A stretch of 64,000 nt of DNA from Crambe crambe (taxonomy: Eukaryota; Porifera; Demospongiae; Poecilosclerida; Crambeidae): NCBI GenBank assembly GCA_963924555.1, contig OZ004589.1, positions 3,658,001 through 3,722,000 on the forward strand, given 5' to 3'. Of this stretch, positions 47,467 through 58,100 are shown one piece after another (within the stretch, counting starts at the first letter, position 1; each line of letters begins with the position of its first letter). The notes beneath the pieces are model-generated. The model saw only the letters and a program-made list of their open reading frames with translations, had not been told where the DNA came from and did not search any database. The position numbers and the translations under genes are program-made.

Positions 47467-47624
47467 AGTACATGTAGTTAGTTAGCTAAAACATGGCACT
47501 TTCTTATTAACCAATTGCCAAGTCAAATAAGCGCATGCGCAATGGAGTGGTGATTATAATCCTTGTTGACCTTTGACCTTGGAAAAAATAGTCTAGACTC
47601 TACTCCGCTCACCAGATTCCGAAT
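47467..47624. promoter_or_regulatory. Divergent NOX5/EAAT promoter with NRF1-type and DR1 sites
   Basis: 158 bp separate the two start codons. It contains the palindrome GCGCATGCGC (47531-47540), the NRF1 consensus core, and TGACCTTTGACCT (47567-47579), the reverse complement of AGGTCAAAGGTCA, a perfect DR1 for RXR/HNF4-type nuclear receptors. Both are seen directly; binding and shared control are inferred. Confidence 0.65.
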
Positions 47625-50600
47625 ATGTCAACAGAACAAGATAAAAGTAGTGAGAGCTCGAGTTTACTGGACGACTGCTCTGACCACGAATTGCAGATAG
47701 GGTCGGGCGTAGTAATGGAGAACAGCAGCTTAGAAATATCCCCTCTGGTAAAACAAGAAGAACAGAAGAGACTCTGTTCTAGAAAATGTTGCTCCAGCAC
47801 CGGCAAGCGAGTCTTGAGATGGTTGAAAAAGAACCTGCTGCTAGTGTTGACAGTGATTTCTGTAATAGTGGGTGTTATCATTGGTCTTTCAGTACGAACT
47901 GTGGATATGCCCCGTGATTCCAATGGCTATCGTGTGATGGTGGAGGTGTTGGGTTTTCCTGGAGAAATTTTCCTTCGCATGTTGAAAATGTTGATCCTCC
48001 CATTGATTGTCTTCAGTTTAATAGCAGGACTGGGTTCTCTGGAGGCGAAAGTGGCTGGTTCTTTAGGATGGAAGACTGTTTTGTATTATTTCTCCACGAC
48101 GTTTCTCGCTATTGTGGTGGGCTTGATTCTTGTTAGTTTGATTAAACCTGGTGGTGGCAGAGACTTTACAATGGAGTGTGACAATTCCACCAGGCACTCA
48201 ATGAGCAATAACTTGGACACACTGGACTCGATACTTGATTTGATCCGGTAATGTCATTCAGAGGGAGTGATAATTTATTACCTTCAAGGGTAGATCCCTT
48301 ATCATTATGGTTGTGTATGGCAACACCTTCATTCATGCCTCATACATAGTTGGTAATGACAGAGAGAGTTGAGAGTGTCTGATATATCAAAGTTACAGTA
48401 CCAGTTTAATATGTCTGGCCCATGGCAAGCTGTTTTCTGCAGTGCATCTATGTTTGACTACATTAGAGGTCATAACAATAACTTTGTTCCCATTGCTGAC
48501 CTTTGACCTCACGGGACGAACTGCCTTGTTTTTTATTCCCATTGTGCAGGAACATGTTACCTGACAATCTATTTGCAGCCACTTTTCAACAGGTTTGTCT
48601 TAATAATAAGTACAGATACATAATGACAGTTCATGAGAAGGGTGGGGTTTTTTTATCATCACATTGATGTGTTGTTAGCCTCATTCCCAGGTCCTCAGCC
48701 AAATTTTGCTGTGCTCAGCTCGGGGCACACCAAGCAAATAATATGTATCGTATAAATCTGATCCCTTAGCACATTTTTGAGCAGTTCTTCTAAGCAAGCC
48801 ATTATAAATCTTTTGGAACGAGGCTAGGTGTTGTGAGATGGTGCACGTGGTGTTTTCTATGTTGAGTGTTGTGAGATGGTGCACATGGTATAGTATTTTC
48901 TAGTCTATGTGGAGAAGATGGGAAATCCCTTCAAGGCATGATTTGAGAGTACTCTTAGGGACTCCACTGTCAGTCAGTAGTAGTAGTACTGACCTTAGCT
49001 TTGAAGGTCCCTATTTTAAATGAAAAATGAACTTGTGTGGGGACTGTTAGCTTGCTATCCAGAAAACTAGTATAAAGTTTTAATCATATGCATGCAGGCA
49101 GAAACGAGCTACTTAACTGAAAGTGTAACAGACTACAATGCTTGCCTGAGTCTCTACAACATGTCCAGTCAAGACGTAACCTCTACCTTGTCTAGTCAAT
49201 TCTCTGATCAGTCAAACAGCACCTCGGCAGGCAGTGCCACTTGTGTTGAGATCCAAGAGTTTATCAGACAATTGAACCTCTCCTGTGAGAACACCACAAG
49301 GACGGATCAGCATTATAGACACCTTGGCACTCGTGAAGGAATGAATGTTCTTGGGATAATCATCTTCACAATAGCTTTTGGCATAACTCTGGGACGCCAA
49401 GGTGAAGGAGGGAGGAAGATAGTGCAAGCTATAGGTGTGCTAAATGAAGCCATCATGAAATTAGTCAACTTGATCATGTGGTAAGATTTTGAGTAGATTT
49501 GCCTGAGTTTCATACATTTTCTCAAGTATAACACAGAATTAATGCAAAGTATCGGTGTTATTAACCAACTTAAGTTGATGACCATTACCTATTTGTATAC
49601 AGTATGCTGATACTAGTGGAGCTTAGAGGGTAACTAAAGAGAACTGGTTGTACATTAGAACTCTATGGCTCTTCGAAGAGATTTGATAAAGCTGAAATTT
49701 TCGTTCACAGGTACTCTCCAATTGGAATAGCCTTCATCATAGCTGGGAAGCTTGCTGAGGTGGACAGCTTTGCAAACCTTGTGAAAGAGATTGGTCTATA
49801 CTTTGTCACAGTAATGGTGGGCCTCTTCATCCATGGCTGCATCACTCTGCCTCTCTTGTACACAATAATGACCAGGAGCAACCCCCTGAAACTGGTCAGA
49901 GCTGTTCTACAAGCACTGCTGACTGCCTTTGGCACTTCATCAAGGTTAGTGGATATGAAAGTAGAAGTTAGGGATGAAGAAGAAGGGACATTGCATTGAC
50001 CTTCTCTGTTCTGATTAAGAACGTGGTTCCAATGAATACTTTAAGCGGATCCATTTGACTTTTGTTGTTCAAGAGTTTCTGCTTTGAACACATACAGTTC
50101 AGCCACCCTTCCCATCACACTTCAAAATCTGGAGCAGAACTTCAAAGCAGACCCTCGCGTCACTCGTTTCATGCTTCCAATTGGGGCTACCATTAACATG
50201 GACGGCACAGCTTTGTATGAGGCAGTGGCTGCAGTCTTCATTTCACAGGTGGAAGGACACTCTTTCAACCTCCTAAAGTTGATCATCATCAGGTGTGTGT
50301 GTGTGTGTGCTATCATGATTTATATTATGGGCAGCTTCAAGGTTCAAGGTGTGTGTGTGTGTTCTGTACTGGAAATATGTTGGAGCATCCATTTTGTCCT
50401 ATGTCTATTCCAGACTCCTTATCACAATGGGAAATTTGTGATGTACGTAATATGCAATTGTCGATTTCCCACGACCCTTTACCACTTTTCTGACTAAATT
50501 TGTGGGACACTTGCATAGATGTGCTGGTCATCCCCACTTGACACTATCTTCATGACATGTTTGGGAGAATATTCAACAGATCCTTGAAATTTTGAAATTT

Positions 50601-52678
50601 ATGTGCACACACATGGTTACAAGGATAACATAGTTGCCATGGTGAAAATCGCACCTGCAACACAGTAGTAATTAACTAGAATGTATTACTGGAACCCTCT
50701 AATAATGTAATAATGTATTACTGGATCGAACCCTCTAATAATGTAATAATGTATTGCTGGAACGCATGTGTGAGCAAGTAATACTCAAGGATGCATAAAA
50801 ACTTGCTCATTGAGATGCAGATTTTAGTTAGGGAAGGAATTAAGGTACATGAAAAGTCAACAGAATTTTTGGGGAGTGGGAAAATTTTATATCAAATGGA
50901 AAGTTCGGGGGAGGGGGGGTCCTCTGACCTCATCCTCCACAAGCCCCATATCAAAAAACAAAGTAGTAATGCTTAGGGTTTCATTCAGTACCTGAGCCAG
51001 AAGAGTCACCAGAAATAGTAATATTCTCTTTGATCTTGGAAAGAATATCGAATATTCTGTTGAAACAGGTGTGATCTGTTAAGTAAATAGAATCATTTGG
51101 GTGGATTGTGGATGATTAAATTTAAGTGAGACATATGGCGCTGCATCTTTATATTCGTAGCAAATTAATAATTGCATTGGTAGGATCCGTTTCACACACC
51201 GCAGCTTGACAATCACTCATCTTGGGTGTATATCTCTATTCTACACCTTGCAGTATCACAGCCACCCTTGCTAGTGTCGGAGCTGCAGGAATACCCCAAG
51301 CTGGTCTCTTCACTCTTGTCATAGTGCTAATGGCAGTGGGACTCAATCCCGAAAACATTGGCCTCATATTAGCTGTGGACTGGCTACTGTAAGTATAATT
51401 ATAAGATCCACCAGATAATTGCATGGAGCGTACATCCACTGTCCCTATTTCAAGAGGTCAAAAGTACACTTCCTCCAACACTAGTGCTCATTCTTTATAA
51501 GATGAGATTCTGTTTCCAGGGGGACAGCCTACACTACCAGTGTATGTGTATGAGAAGGTACGTAGGTCAAGCAATTATAGTACTACGCTGATAATTGCTG
51601 GCAGGGTTATTTTGTATAGGTAATCACATGCTTTTGAGTGCAAAATTGGCTAGGTAATTGCACAAGGCGAAGCCAACAGTTTCGAATGCAATTAGCCATA
51701 CCCAAATTGTAAGCATGTGAATCATATGGTAGATTACTTGTATCACTGTTAATGTGAATACTTGATGTCAATAGTTAAGGGTTCCTTTGCTAGGATGTCT
51801 TCTTCATTGTTTAGCACTGAACATACCCACACTTTTCAGGAATCTGGTGTCCTCATTTCAGAGGGTTGAATTTGAGGTGTCCTCATTTTAGGGGGTTGAA
51901 TTTGAGGTGTCCTCAAGAGGTTTGAATTTGAGGTGTCCTCATTTCAAGGGTTTGAAGTGTCCTCATTTCAGGGGTGTGGATTAGAGATGCAGAATTTGGA
52001 TTACCTCATTCAGGGGATTTGGATTGGAGAGTTGTAGAATTTGGTTAATGGTGTCTTCATTTCAGGGGTTAGATTAGAGGTGTCCTTATTTCAGGGGTTT
52101 AGATTAGAGATGTCTGCATTTCAGGGTTCATTAGAAAGATGTTCTTGTATGGGTTGTAGTGACCCAGGAGATTTTTTAACTATGTAAGATCATTTCTGGG
52201 CCATTTTCAGACCATTAAGTCTGTTTCTGCATAAAATATGCCTATAGAGGATCACTTCTTTTACTGCAGGTGAGGGGACTGAATATTAATTCTACCCCCA
52301 CCTTAATGCATCTATTTTCTCCCCTGCAGAGACAGATTTCGAACTACTGTGAATGTTTTAGGAGACTCCTTTGGTGTGGGGATAGTCAACCACTACTCCC
52401 GCAAGCAACTCGGACCCCTTCCTCCCGTTTCACAAAACTCCAGCAACAGTACAGAAAGCTTAGACCAATTGGCAGCCAGACACAGCAAGACTAACCCACT
52501 AGCACCACCACCACATTATGGTTCATCCTCACCCCCACTTGACGATTCCCTCCACCTCTCAGCATCCAGTGCAACCTCCCCATTGGCTTTGTCCATTTCA
52601 TCTGTCACAGGTAGTGAACCTCAAGAGTTGGAGAGTAAAGGCAGGTTAGAAGGTACCAAGGAAGAAACCATTTTATAA
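47625..52678 (+). CDS. Excitatory amino acid transporter, SLC1 family
   Basis: Sodium-coupled glutamate/aspartate (or neutral amino acid) symporter of the plasma membrane, 653 aa. Seven exons in phase: 47625-48247, 48550-48592, 49098-49480, 49711-49944, 50098-50292, 51254-51388, 52330-52678. The N-terminal tail is followed by TM1 ([20 protein letters not shown]) and [21 protein letters not shown] glycosylatable loop lies between TM3 and TM4. The transport core is clear: SSSATLPIT (HP1), [19 protein letters not shown] (TM7), GAAGIPQAG (HP2), and [13 protein letters not shown] (TM8) with Asp and Arg at the acidic-substrate positions, which favours glutamate/aspartate. The last 90 residues are Pro/Ser rich. 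It is divergent from NOX5 and convergent with the cryptochrome gene. Which vertebrate paralogue it matches cannot be said. Confidence 0.94.
48497..48509. promoter_or_regulatory. DR1 element in EAAT intron 1
   Basis: TGACCTTTGACCT, the same perfect DR1 as in the NOX5/EAAT promoter 930 bp upstream. Two exact 13-mers of this kind around one first exon are unlikely by chance; function is inferred. Confidence 0.45.
51616..51748. mobile_element. Short inverted-repeat element, family D, copy 2
   Basis: The opposite strand matches 23177-23319 (TACAAGTAATCTACCAT, AATTTGGGTAT, GGCTTCGCCT, GCATGTGATTACCTAT). It lies in EAAT intron 6. Confidence 0.65.
51838..52150. repeat. Minisatellite of 'GAGGTGTCCTCATTTCAGGG' units
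   Basis: Eight to ten imperfect units of about 28-35 bp fill much of EAAT intron 6. The core GAGGTGTCCT[CG]ATTT is the reverse complement of the repeat core at 5346-5483. Confidence 0.8.
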
Positions 52679-53332
52679 CACTTCAACTCATTTTTATAAA
52701 ATTTAAATTGTGCCTTTATTGTGGTTGTTATGTACACCTGTTATCAGCATGACCTGCTGGCACACTCTGGAATTTTCTGTCACACACCCAAACACTTAAT
52801 AGCTAGAATGTAGAATGACTGATCATCCGTGGGATACCCTGTAATAAAATCTGTATTAGCCAATGATGTAACTATACATAACAGTGTATAATCATGGAAA
52901 TGAGTCAGTCACACACAACCAATACATACTTAACACACACACTGGCTGGCTGACCCTCACAGTGATGCTACAGTAATGCACAACACTGGCTGACCCTCAC
53001 CAGTAATGCACACGCTGTGACCCAGTGACACACACATACAATGCACACAATGAGGAAATCTTTTTTAGTGGTTCAAAACTGGTGTATGTAGTGGTGGGCA
53101 CTAGCTACATAAAAACATGCCGCCGTGTTTACATGCACACACACTTTGGTCTCCATTACAGGGCATGCAGTAATACTTGTGTTAGAGTTACATAAGATAA
53201 TGGATATATATATATATTATATCATTTTTTGTGAAGTGCAAAACATAAAAGTGCACTGCCGTTTGACACAAATAAGAATGGGGTTGACAGAGTAAATTAA
53301 AATTGCATAAAAAGTCGTGAAAAAAAGACTGA
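52679..53332. other. Convergent intergenic, EAAT to cryptochrome
   Basis: 3' flanks of both genes. An AATAAAATC poly(A)-type signal is near 52842. A short tandem repeat of CACTGGCTGACCCTCAC lies near 52940-53005, and a TA run near 53202-53218. No gene is seen. Confidence 0.55.
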
Positions 53333-54892
53333 TTACTGCGACTCAAACACATCTTGAAGTGCATGCATTATGCTCTGAATCCGCTTGCAACAGAGCTCCC
53401 CTTGCTGGCAGACTTCAACAATGGGCTCAGGGTAGTCCTTGCCGATAATGCAATCAGCCTCGTCTTGGATATACATGGGTGCTTTCCAAGGCTTGTGGAC
53501 AAAGTCTGATGGAAAGTCTTTGAGTTCAGGAACATAAGTCTTGATGTAGCGTCCCTCGGGATCAAGTTGCTTGCCCATCATGCATGGGTCATAGCTTTCC
53601 ACTTGATTGCAGAAGAAACCACTGCAAGAACTTTGCATCCAACACACTGACGAGAGCGGAAGTTCGAAATCCAACATGAACTCCTGAAAAAATTCCTTTC
53701 CTTTCACCCACGATATCCACAAGTAGCCACGAGTTAGGAATACAGCTATACTCTGCCGTGCAAGAAAATGAGCCCATCCTTCTAGCTTTATCTGCCTAAT
53801 AACAGCATCGATCCAAGGGTATCCTGTTCTTCCATTTCTCCAAGCTGTAAGGTATTTCTCATTTCCGTCCCAAGGAAGTTGGATACAAAAAGGATTGCCA
53901 TCCATCACGTCCAACTTGGGAACAAAAGAGCCAATGAGGTAAGAGAACTCACGAAGAAGAAGATTTTTAGCCAGCTGCTCAAATAGTTGCTGGCCCTTTG
54001 TGGAAGTGGAAGCATACTGTTTCAGTTGGCTGAAGAACTGGCGCACAGAGAGACAACCAAATCGCAAGTATGGACTCAGGGAATCCTTGCTCATCAGCCA
54101 GTTTATCGGATCATCAGAACTAGTTATTCTTCGGGTACAAAAGCTTGATAAGCGACTAAGTGCCTCAGTTTCCCCTCCCACCCAGAGATTTGTGTAGAGT
54201 GCCTCATCTTTTTGAAATCCCAACTCTTGCAAAGTTGGGATTTTATTATTTAAATCGTCAGCCTGCTGACCATTCACAGATATCTTGACAGGCTCAGGCT
54301 CAGGAATAGGGTCTTCAGGCTTTCCAGCCATTGGAAGCAATCGGCGAAACTCCTTGTACGTGGAAGGGACTTGGCCATTATTGAGTAAAATCAGGTCACT
54401 GGGGTTGTACAAGGTGTGAGAAAAGTAGGTGGATACCGAGACATTCCGCTGGCCACAGACTGCCCTTACGATTTCATCGTGCTTCACCGACTCACTACTG
54501 ACTTGTGAAGCTTGGTAGGTCAGCTTTACCACATTCCATTCAGCGATTAGCTGAGGCAATATGACAGTAGGCTGTCCATAGAAGACACGAAGTCTGGTAC
54601 AATATGGCTTTTTCTGAAGTCGATTATCCAGATCTGTCAGACTTTCCAGAAGAAATCGCCATACATTGACAGCAGGTCCTCCTCTGTTGTAGTTGGCATT
54701 AAACCACGGGTCGATGATAAAGATTGCCTTGAAGTTTCCTGCGCCAGAGGTGACTGCGTCAGTGAACGAAGGATTATCATGCAGGCGTAGGGCATCTAGT
54801 CGAAACCAGTGTACTGTAGACGGCGGAGGAATAGCTTTTACTGGCTCGAACCTGCCAACTTGCTGTTGAGGGTCCAAATATTGGAATGCCAT
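53333..54892 (-). CDS. Cryptochrome/photolyase family protein, single exon
   Basis: 519 aa with no intron. The N-terminal photolyase domain starts near residue 26 (TVHWFRLDALRLHDNP) and the FAD domain covers about 250-475 (LSPYLRFGC, NPFCIQLPWDGN, TGYPWIDAVI, EGWAHFLARQ, FLTRG, LWISW, DPEGRYIKTYVPEL). The electron-transfer Trp triad aligns to W341, W395 and W418. The residue four before W418, which faces flavin N5, is S414, where other members have Asn, Cys or Asp. The two histidines needed by (6-4) photolyases are replaced by F376 and Q380. The usual DADW motif is DFEL. This fits a light sensor, as reported for sponge cryptochromes, more than a repair enzyme. The C-terminal tail is short. 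It is divergent from SCPx (241 bp between starts). Confidence 0.93.
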   Translation of the reverse strand: MAFQYLDPQQQVGRFEPVKAIPPPSTVHWFRLDALRLHDNPSFTDAVTSGAGNFKAIFIIDPWFNANYNRGGPAVNVWRFLLESLTDLDNRLQKKPYCTRLRVFYGQPTVILPQLIAEWNVVKLTYQASQVSSESVKHDEIVRAVCGQRNVSVSTYFSHTLYNPSDLILLNNGQVPSTYKEFRRLLPMAGKPEDPIPEPEPVKISVNGQQADDLNNKIPTLQELGFQKDEALYTNLWVGGETEALSRLSSFCTRRITSSDDPINWLMSKDSLSPYLRFGCLSVRQFFSQLKQYASTSTKGQQLFEQLAKNLLLREFSYLIGSFVPKLDVMDGNPFCIQLPWDGNEKYLTAWRNGRTGYPWIDAVIRQIKLEGWAHFLARQSIAVFLTRGYLWISWVKGKEFFQEFMLDFELPLSSVCWMQSSCSGFFCNQVESYDPCMMGKQLDPEGRYIKTYVPELKDFPSDFVHKPWKAPMYIQDEADCIIGKDYPEPIVEVCQQGELCCKRIQSIMHALQDVFESQ

Positions 54893-55133
54893 CTACCTCA
54901 GTGAATTTTTGTTTCTTCGCTAAACATTTCAGCGTACTATACTACTGGAAAACTGAGCTGAATTTATAAAAATAGAAAAAAAAAGAGCTTGGGGGACCCC
55001 GGGACAATTCTCCCTTGCCCCCCTGCGATTACACAATTACAATACCGGCATAATGACGTCGATGTGGCTTAGTCATTGGAAGTAAAGGGTCGACTAACTC
55101 GACTAACTGTAGCTGTGACTGTGGAGAACAGAG
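54893..55133. promoter_or_regulatory. Divergent cryptochrome/SCPx promoter with CRE-like site
   Basis: 241 bp between start codons. TGACGTCG at 55054-55061 is one base from a palindromic CRE (TGACGTCA). Binding is inferred only. Confidence 0.45.
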
Positions 55134-58100
55134 ATGGCTGCTAGAAGAAAGGTGTACGTTGTAGGTGTGGGAATGACCAAGGTAGGGATTTGCATGTGGC
55201 TATGGTGCTGCATGCAGGATAGCTGGGTGTGGCTAGTATGGCATGGTGCTGCAAACAAGTATGGAGTACTGCGTACTGCATATTGATCATCATCCTCCTA
55301 TTGGAGGGGGAGATTTCCTTCTTTACTGAGCACTCCCTATCCATCACCTGTGAATTAGTTATAGTCTCACGCAGACTTTCCTGATGGGCGGGGCTTCATG
55401 GAGAGGGAGAGGGAAAGTCTGGTAACTGTGGCCAGGTTTCAGTGGACACTCAGGAATGCAGTCACATGCACTTGTCACGTGCAAAAAAGAGTTTTTTGGG
55501 AGGAGGTTTAAGGATTTGATTGTCATCTGTGCGAGGTTTCAGCCATCAGCTATGGAGCTAATTGACAGCTTCTTTGATAGCAAGAGAGTCATCCATCTTC
55601 AAACGCACGATCGTTTATAGCTGATATTCATGACAATCACATGACATTCATGCCCATTTTTTGAATCTGCAATCTGATTGGTGCTGCCACAAATTCCTGC
55701 AGTGTCCACTGAAACCTGGCCACAGTTACCAGACTTTCCCTCTCCCTCTCCGTGAAGCCCCACCCATCCAGGAAAGTCTGTGCAAGACTAAATTAGTTAC
55801 TAAATATGGAGACAGAAAGAGGGTAGCTATACTGTTTGTGAAAGGTCTCATACAATGTTCATATTTTGATATTACAGTTCGAGAAGCCAGGTAGTCGTGA
55901 AGACTTTGACTATCCAGACATGGCCAAAGAAGCTGGTATGTAAATAGTTAGCCTGCTCTGTGACAGAGTGAGAGACAGGAGCTCCCTTCTCCCCTCTTTC
56001 TTACACCTTACCTTACCATGGCCACTGAATGGTGGGAATTAAGCAACCACACATAAATGACTCAATACAGTGTATAATGGACACTCTGGGACCAGCTCTT
56101 ATTTTCCTTTCCACTCGTCAGAGGTTCAATTTGTATTATTTTTGTTCCTTGAAAAATGTCCCTAAGGCCGTTAGTACTAAATAGTCTGTTCCGGGTTCCA
56201 CAGGAAGCTAAAATAATAAGGGTAGGTAAATAGGGAAAAGGAATTTTAAAATTTTATTGTAGCATAAAGTTAGTGAAATGTATGAAAAGCATTTAAAATG
56301 TTTTGGGTGCTTCTAAACATGAAGAGTTAGCGAAATGAGTGCTTAGAGTTAGCAATGTTTTGGTATTTTTAAACATAATGCGTTAGTATGATAATAATGT
56401 TTATCACTCATAAAAAGGGCTGAAGATTCTTATCACAAAGATGGACAATCTGTATCTTTAGTTTCTTTACCATGCAGTTCTTCAAATTTCTTGTAATGGG
56501 TTTTGTCCACTGTAAAAGTGGGATCAGGAAACTTGAAAATGTTTCACTACACAATCGTGGAAGTGAACAGCATGTAGGATTTTATTTGAAAGGAGTACTG
56601 CTGAATGTGACTGTGTGATTTTAAAATGTTTTTGCTTTCGAAACTTCGCCTAATATCTGACATAGAGTTGCATCATTTTAAAATAGCTTCTATGTCATCA
56701 GTAGACTTTATTCAAGAGGTAGAAACACACTGTAGTCTGAGATTGAGTATGGACATCAGCCTTTCGCAGGGATTTATCAAACTGTTATCTGGACAGCTAC
56801 AAGAAAATCCAGGTCAAGCCATCGAAATACACATTATATAACTGATTGTAACAGAATAATACTTCAGAGGGACTACCCTATTATCAAAGTTACCTTTGAC
56901 CAATTGCACCAATTCCGCCATGTGCTAGAAGGAGAGAAAACTGAATCCTTCACAATCACAATTGGTTGACCTCAATAAAAGGACTGGTTAGGAATGTCGC
57001 AAAGCAGATAACTGATGGTGATAAGGCTGAAATCATGGTCACGCGCACCTAAGACAGATGTACTGGTAGTCAAGGCATGGGAATTTTGAGGAACAGAGCA
57101 TCCAGTTCTCCTATATATAGATATATCCATGTATGCTCACTATACTTGCTGACTTACCAAACTGGGATTTTGCTTGTCATCTATAAACAGAAGTAGTGTG
57201 TCTTTAAGTAATGAAGAAGTATAGCACAGTATCAAGCAAGTTGGCGATTGTAAACTTTATACTTAGATCAAAACGGTTTAGCAGTGAACTCATGGCTCAG
57301 ACGGTATTGGAGTTTCAGCAGGGAGCTTTTCAGTAACTTGTATGAGGTCTCGTATTGAAATTGCTATTGGCATATGTGCTATATCAGCTTCGATCATCCA
57401 CAGCCTTTCCTCCAGCAAAGCATCCACTCTCAGAAAGGTCAAAACTGAGATTGTCCCGAATGTCTCCCAAGATTCAGTTCTCTTTTGTCCACAATCAAAT
57501 CAATATCTGGATCATTTTAAGGCATCATTTCAAGACGTCTGTCAATCTCTTCATGTTTTGACATCAGTAAGGAATCAATACTCAATACAACTGGTGTAAT
57601 TTTTTCACATGCTGATATCATCCTTCTCATTGCTCTCAAAGTATATACTGGAAGTGTACTTTTCACATAGACACCTACCTATCTGTAATTTCGGTATCTT
57701 CCAAATATGGTAAGTTGGCTACCAGCATAATAAGCAAAGAGATGACCACAGCAATATAGTTCCAAAGATGTAAAGAACCGGTACCTTGCAAATTTGTCGC
57801 TTCAATTTCACTTTGTACTTCTTTCCATTGATTTATGCATTGCTGAGGATGAGAAAGGACTGTATGTAGCCTATGTCCATACTCAATAGTTTGCTTTTGC
57901 TCTAACTGAGGAGCTTTTCTTTTCTTTGCCATCCAATCACCATCATTGTTATCACTCTCCTTATTCCCTTGATAACATGATGGGCGTAGGTGGAACTTTC
58001 CCATGTTTACATCGGCTTTCAAAATTACTGACCATCAACATACCGTAACACATCAGTAAGAATCGACACCCAATTGATTCTGCTTCATCATAAGATGTAA

